NCBI RefSeq assembly: GCF_009389715.1
Contig: NC_052393.1
Coordinates: forward strand, 2,232,001-2,296,000
Origin: Phoenix dactylifera
Taxonomy: Eukaryota > Streptophyta > Magnoliopsida > Arecales > Arecaceae
Length of the DNA stretch: 64,000 bases
Direction: 5' to 3'
Numbering within the stretch: the stretch's first letter is position 1; the number at the start of each line of letters is the position of its first letter. The translations under genes were made by a program, and so were the position numbers. Positions 58,493-64,000 of the stretch are shown piece by piece. A model generated the notes under the pieces. That model did not search any database and was not told the DNA's origin. It saw only the letters and a program-made list of their open reading frames with translations.

Positions 58493-59603
58493 TATGACTG
58501 ATGTGCAATGAAGTATCATTTTGCATAATGCACGATCCTTAATGCCAAATCATCCTTATTTCCTTAGTGAATACATTGTTAATTGCTTATTTCTCACTAA
58601 TAACTACATAAAAAATTCTCCTTTAAAGGGGTGTCACAAACTCCCAAACGAGTCAGCTATGAAACATTTCATGCTACTATTTTTCATAAATTGATCAATG
58701 AACATAAACTAAAAAGCCGTTAATTCGCTCTATTTGACTCATCTTGAAACAGGCCCATCATGACGTCCTCCACCATTAAAGGCATCCATAAAAATCTTGC
58801 ACCGGCCTATCCATTTTTTGCACAGCTGGTAAAAGGTCAAGGAAATTCATCTGAAGGGAAACTTATGAGTTAGCTGATTCATATGATTTGCTAACAGCTA
58901 TCCATTGTTTTTTTTTCTTTTTTTGATTGATAACAAATATACAATTTTAGCAGATAAAGTTTTGTTATAATAAAACTAAATTTTATATAGAACACCACTG
59001 CAAGGGGGGTAAGTACATTGTTTGCATAGGACCAGAACTGGTGAACTGGGCAGCGATAGGATGGGGAATTTTTAGCATGGAAAATATTTCAGGGTACCCA
59101 TTATGCGCACACAAATAGTTCATAGGATCTATAATTGATGATTTGTCAACTTCATCATCAACTGAATAATCTATGAGTTGCATTAATCATCTCTCGCCAT
59201 ATGGCAAGAGAATTGTTCATACGCATACAAGGGGAGCAACATAGCATTACTCATTTAACATTTTTATTGTACATCGATTGATCTTGGCATGACTAAAGGA
59301 GCTTTTAATGGAAATTCTTTCTGGCCATCATAAAAAATATTATTTTGCTGCCTCCTAAAGACTTGGTAACATAAGGCCTACTACTAATAGCTAGTGCACA
59401 TCAGCAAATAAAGAGCTTTTAATAGAAGTTCTTTCTGGCCATCAAAAAAAATATTATTTTGCTGCCTCCTAAAGACATGGTAACACAAGACCCAATACTA
59501 ACAGCTAGTATACATCAGCAAATAAACAAAACTCATTCAAAATAAAAAACTGCAGACTCAACTCCACGTGCATAATAGGTGGTGTGATTTGCATCACACT
59601 TCA
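58493..59603. other. 3' flank of D, duplicated from or with block 1
   Basis: Nearly identical to 35881-36994, including poly-T runs and the 115-bp direct repeat. No gene. Confidence 0.7.
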
Positions 59604-62158
59604 TCACCTCATTGATACCCTAGAGAAGCTATCATATACATCATCAATGTATTGGAAATAGGCAAGCCTCAAGGATCTCTTAAAGAATAAAATACCAAAG
59701 AACCCCCAAAATCCCACCACAAATCCTGGTCCCATGCTAAGATACACCCATATTTTTTCATCATCATCATCAGTTGACAATTGAACATCGGATGCTTGGC
59801 TACTTGAACAACTTTTGATGAGTGGAAATCCACAAAGTTCACCATTGCCACTATAGATGGATGGATCATCAAGTGTTTGTAGTTGATTGCCGGATGGTAT
59901 CCGTCCCGACAAGTGGTTGTTTGATAAGTTCAAGCAATCTAAGAATGTCAGATAAGAGATGCTCAGAGGAATTGTACCTAATAAGTAATTCATGGACAAG
60001 TCAAGAATTTCTAGATTTTGTAAGTTACCGATCATCTCTGGAATACTTCCATCCAAAAGATTCCTTGAGAGATTCAGAAAAACTAGCCCTGAAAGATTTG
60101 TTAGCTCTGTAGGGATCGCATGACGGAGATTATCCCGGAAAGATCGATTCCAGCAACTGATGAAAGCGTTTTTTGGAAAACAGTCTCTCTTTGTTTCCAA
60201 ACTATGGAAATGCTCTCTTTGTAGTAAAAGGGGTGCTTGGAGTTCATTGTTTTTGCCCTTTCTTGAATGCCTTCTGCCATCGCGGTGAGATTGCCCAAAC
60301 TCTGCGGGATCCTTCCAGAGATATTATTGTGTGCAAGGTCTAAGAGCTGAAGCGAAGACAGGAGTGATAGCTGAGGAGGAATGCTATCGCTTAACATATT
60401 CGATCTTAGATTGAGGACCCTTAATGATGAAAGTTTCTCTCCTAACCATTTTGGAATATTTCCAGAGATTCTATTGTCCTCGAGGTCCAAAACGACCAGC
60501 TGCGTGCAGTTCTTCAATGAAGAAGGTATTTCTCCAATCAAACTGTTGTTGTTCAAGTGCAGTGATTGGAGCCGGGCAAGATTACCAAGCTTGGTTGGTA
60601 TCGGACCAGTGAGTTTGTTTTTTGAAAGATCAAGAGTATTGAGCACGGCAGCATCACCTAACTCTGATGGAACCGGCCCAGAGAGGGAATTGTCGCAGAC
60701 TAATAAGAGCTTAAGATTTGGAAGCTGAGCAATGGTGGCCGGCAGCTCCCCCTCCAAGTGGTTGGTGGTGAAGTCTAGAGTAGCCAGTGCCGTCATGTTT
60801 CCGATCTCTGCTGGGATTGCGCCGTTCAGGTTGTTGTAGAAGAGGGCCAGGGCAGTGAGCTGTGTGAGGTTTTCTATTGTTCTGGGGATTGGACCGCTAA
60901 GAAAATTTGCCGACAGATCCAATTGCAGCAAGTCGGCCAACCTCCCAATCTCTGGAGGGATTGGACCTGATAGGGTGTTGTTGTAGAGGTATAGGATTTG
61001 CAGCTTTGTGGCCGATCTAATCTCCGGTGGGATTCGCCCAACGAACTTGTTGTTCTGTATCTGAAAGGAAATAAGCTGCGTCCAATTTGTGAAGAAGTCC
61101 GGCGAGATCTCGCCAGAGAGCAAATTGCTCGAGATCCCGAACTCGCTCATTTTGGTTAGCTCCGAGAAGGATTGTGGCAGGCCACCTGTGAGTTGATTGA
61201 GGGACAGCTCAAGGTAGGTGAGATTAGTACACAGGCCGAGCTCCGGAGGAATAGTGGAGTTCAATGCTGCTGCTTTGATATCGATGCGCTCAAGCATCCG
61301 GAGCTGTCCTAGAGAAGAAGGGATCGGTCCACCAAGTGAATTGTTATAGAGTTCGAGTATTCGAAGGCCGGAGATGGACCCGAGGATGGGCGGGATCCCT
61401 CCGGTGAGATTGTTCAGTCCAAGATGAAGGTTTTGAAGCCTCGGCAAATTCGCGAGGGAAACGGGAATGACTCCTTTAAAGAAGTTAGCGGTAAGATCCA
61501 GGGACTCGAGATAAACTAGATTGGTCGACAACGAGTCGGGTATTTTACCCGTCAGGTTGTTCTGCGAGAGGTCAAGGTACGTTAAATTGGTGCAGTTGAG
61601 TACGAATGGTGGGAATTTCCCTGTCAGACTGTTGACGCAGAGAGACAAGTATGTCACCGAAGGCAGCGGGCTGAACTTGGTGTAGTCTGGGTTCTCCAAG
61701 TAATTGGCTCCAAGATCAAAGTGGCGTACCTTTTGGAGATTGCTGAGCTGATATGGGATCGGCCCAGCGAGATAGTTGCTGCTGAGGTCTAAAGAGGTGA
61801 GGTTGGAGAGAGCAGAGATGTTTGAAGGAATGGAGCCGTTGAGGAGGTTGGTATTGAGGTCGAGCTTGGTGAGGCTGGGCAGAGAAGCAAAATCTAATTC
61901 ATCGAGGGTGCCGTCGAGGTTGGCATTGGGTAAGCTTAGCTGCACGATGCTGCCTGCGGAGTTGCAGCGAACACCAAACCATCTGCATGGGCTGGTAGAG
62001 TTGGCAAGGGACCATGAGCTCAGAGCATCTGCCTGAAACAAGCTGGACTTCCATTTGAGGAGAGCTTGTGCTTCGCTCTGTGCTCCGGCCTCCAAAAAGG
62101 AGAGGAAGAAGAACAAAAGAAGGGGGAGGAGAAAAGGTTGGATATGGACTCTCTCCAT
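59604..62158 (-). pseudogene. LRR receptor-like protein D, kinase/RLP chimera, one frameshift
   Basis: The frame opens at 62158 with signal peptide MERVHIQPFLL, N-cap CRWFGVRC and LRRs matching kinases A and C up to [11 protein letters not shown] (about residue 485). It then changes to an RLP-type C-terminus: SLIGEIPSSLKNC, an EGIQERAKTMN island, last LRRs, C-cap NGELCGFPL, acidic DDDDE, transmembrane helix and short tail, with no kinase. Against B one base is missing near 60130-60138, so the first frame stops at 60101 and the C-terminal part continues in another frame to 59604. Without that loss it would be about 851 residues. As read, the product would be secreted, lacking the membrane anchor. 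A sequencing error or recent mutation are both possible. A TATATAA box lies at 62229-62235. It is convergent with kinase C. Confidence 0.85.
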
Positions 62159-62945
62159 GACTAAGATGGAGGATTTCAGAGAGATTGGTTTTGTTACTTT
62201 GTTTTTACGGCTAAATGGAGTACTGCTTATATAAATTATGAATGAGGGAGGGGTGGGGAGGATGCCGAGAGGGAGTCAAACGGAAGCTTGGTTGAAGGGT
62301 GTGAAAAAATTAAAAAATCTTAATGTCTGCGTGACGGTACACAGCCTCTATGTTGCTTTTGCGAATTTCTAGAGTTCATACTTTGATCAAGTAGATGAAG
62401 TCATGGCGCAGAGCACGTGGTTTGCACATTTACCTTTTAGTCAGGCAGCATGACGGCCTTTTAGAAGAACGGGATCAAATCAAGGTCTCTTTCATTGAAC
62501 ATTGCACCGAGCATATCGACTAAAACGAGCTTAGCTGCTCAAGATCACTATGAGAATTTATGTATTTTCCAGTTTATCGAAGGCCGAGACACCAATGATA
62601 CTGGAAACTGATAAAGATCACTAAAAGAATTTATGTATTTTGCTATTAAAATAATTTATTAATAAAAAATAAATTTCAGTTTGTCTTCGGGAACTGCTGT
62701 GGCCAACACCTTCTTAGTAACTGGCCAATGCAGTTTTCCTTTGCAATATAACACTTCTGTATATATTCCCCTTTAATAAAAAAGGGTGATCTAACCCTCC
62801 CTTTGCATTAAAAAAAAAGATAATATATAACATCTGCTTCGTAAATTTCTTTAGAAGATTTTGATCCAAAGTCCGTAGTCGGGAATGACCGAGAGAAAGA
62901 GAGAGAAGAGAGAGTCATGCACGACTTTACATAGCATGACGCCTT
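62159..62945 (-). promoter_or_regulatory. 5' flank of D, inverted copy of the 5' flank of C
   Basis: On the minus strand, TATATAA at 62229-62235 is about 70 bp upstream of the start codon. The sequence beyond, with CGAGACACCAATGATACTGG at about 62586 and CTGTGGCCAACACCTTC at about 62697, is the reverse complement of 49690-50505 with some indels, so C and D share promoter ancestry. Confidence 0.7.
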
Positions 62946-63432
62946 ACTTTACATGGTTATATCAATTGGGGACAATTTCTCAAGTTGGATACTTATGTTG
63001 AAAAATTTCATCGATGTTACTTTCTAAATGTTTGACCGAGTAGATTATTAGGGAACTGTGTTATTTTTGTAGATGTGCCGCATATATTGAAAATTTTGCT
63101 CTCTTAAAATGATAGAAATAGTGAAAAATTCTTTGTTGCAATGGTGGAACATTAAAGAAGAATATGAAGGTCCAATATATTTTTCAAAAAGTTATGCATA
63201 GTCTCAGCTTAGGGATCCTAATTAACTTGCAACCTCTAGAGTGACAGCATATCACTAAAGCACCTTAATTCTCTAATAATAGACTGAAAATTCTGCTCCA
63301 CTATAGCAAACAAAATCTATAACGATGAAATTTTAGTAATACTCGGCAAAATCAATTACAATAAATGCTTTCTAGCAACAGTTTTAAAAATATTATAAAA
63401 GATATATCATATTTTCACGGTTCATCAGGAGT

Positions 63433-63482
63433 ATTTTTTTTTTTTTTTTGAGGATAAGGGAGGCTGAAAAAAGGCCACCCAG
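63433..63482 (-). mobile_element. Extremely 5'-truncated retroposon tail, 50 bp
   Basis: GGTTCATCAGGAGT at 63419-63432 is repeated at 63483-63496. Between them lies a 17-T run and then GAGGATAAGGGAGGC and a CCACCC end, which on the minus strand is a LINE-like 3' end with poly-A. The 14-bp direct repeat is the target duplication of target-primed reverse transcription. Confidence 0.75.
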
Positions 63483-63822
63483 GGTTCATCAGGAGTGTTG
63501 CTAAAAGTAACTGTATGGTAACGGCATCTTGTAATTGCTAAAAGAAATTTTTATTCTATAGTAGTTATTTTAAAAATTATTGCAAAAAATTATAATATTG
63601 TAATGATTATTTATGGATATTGCTAAAGTTTTGATGTTGCGCTTATAAGCATAGTATTTTCAGATTAAATAGAATTTAATTAGCAATATATATAGTTTTG
63701 TTGCTGAATCTCATAAAATAATATGTCAGTGATTCAAGCTTATACACAAGTCACCCATTGTGAGAAAAAGAGCGGGGCCATCTTACTAAAAGAAGATTTT
63801 GCTCCAAAATCCAAGGTCAGAG

Positions 63823-63825
<3 letters not shown>

Positions 63826-63858
<33 letters not shown>
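63826..63858. repeat. (GA)n microsatellite
   Basis: A run of about sixteen GA units. The matching places at 62898-62921 and 49722-49737 have shorter, impure runs. Confidence 0.95.
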
Positions 63859-63861
<3 letters not shown>

Positions 63862-64000
63862 TGCCCGACTTCACATGGGCATGACAGACTTAATTTGCCT
63901 GGCTATTAATTGGGGATGCTATTTTCCAGGTTAAATGACAAGTTGACAACTCGTTTTTCCAGCTTGATTCTTCTGCTGAGAAATTGCACTCACGCTGCCT

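Larger units (their letters stand above)
62946..64000. other. Right-edge intergenic DNA
   Basis: AT-rich with no gene. A short LINE tail with target duplications is at 63433-63482. From about 63780 to 63910 the phrase TTTTGCTCCAAAATCCAAGG, a GA run and GTCATGCCCGACTTCACATG repeats, in degenerate form, the block at 62855-62945. Confidence 0.5.

Overview
This is nuclear DNA of a flowering plant, probably a monocot. The evidence is spliced plant gene families (LRR receptor kinases, an NPF/PTR transporter), plant-type Ty3/gypsy, hAT, LINE and TRIM-like elements, and long AT-rich intergenic DNA. The species cannot be fixed from the sequence alone. All assignments rest on reading the sequence; no database search was run. 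Exon borders were set by GT/AG sites that keep the reading frame and recreate family-conserved junctions.

Layout. (1) 1-7550: the 3' half of a Tat-type Ty3/gypsy retrotransposon. It has a decayed integrase, ten 121-bp tandem repeats, a spliced gene lying antisense to pol, a polypurine tract and a 798-bp 3' LTR containing 69-bp repeats. (2) 7551-9996: LINE debris and unassigned DNA. (3) 9997-13536 (-): a two-exon MIK2-type LRR receptor kinase. (4) 15482-23616 (-): a four-exon NPF5.2/PTR3-like transporter whose introns hold a fold-back element with a 43-bp minisatellite and a TRIM-like element. (5) 24390-30640: gene-poor DNA with a second TRIM-like copy and a 1,010-bp hAT-type non-autonomous element with perfect 8-bp target duplications.

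(6) 30793-62158: a duplicated receptor cluster. Each block has an LRR receptor kinase on + (A, 30793-35186; C, 50506-55121) and a kinase-less LRR receptor-like protein on - (B, 36995-38642, 5'-truncated; D, 59604-62158, frameshifted), arranged tail to tail. D carries the signal peptide, N-cap and first half of the kinase-type ectodomain joined to an EIX/Cf-type receptor-like-protein C-terminus, so it looks like a kinase/RLP chimera. Between the blocks lies a 4.9-kb hAT element with a transposase gene and a second hAT-type element nested inside it. Block 2 also contains a 2.3-kb solo LTR.

How the parts relate. A and C should be cell-surface receptors for extracellular ligands, in a clade known for immunity, damage and pollen-guidance signalling. 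B and D share their ectodomain style but lack kinases, so if expressed they could act as co-receptors or decoys. The cluster shows active change in LRR number (144-bp and 72-bp in-frame duplications), truncation, frameshift, crossed sequence affinities and shared inverted promoters, as expected of fast-evolving recognition genes. The mobile elements are mostly relics, but several keep exact target-site duplications, which allows the order of events to be read.
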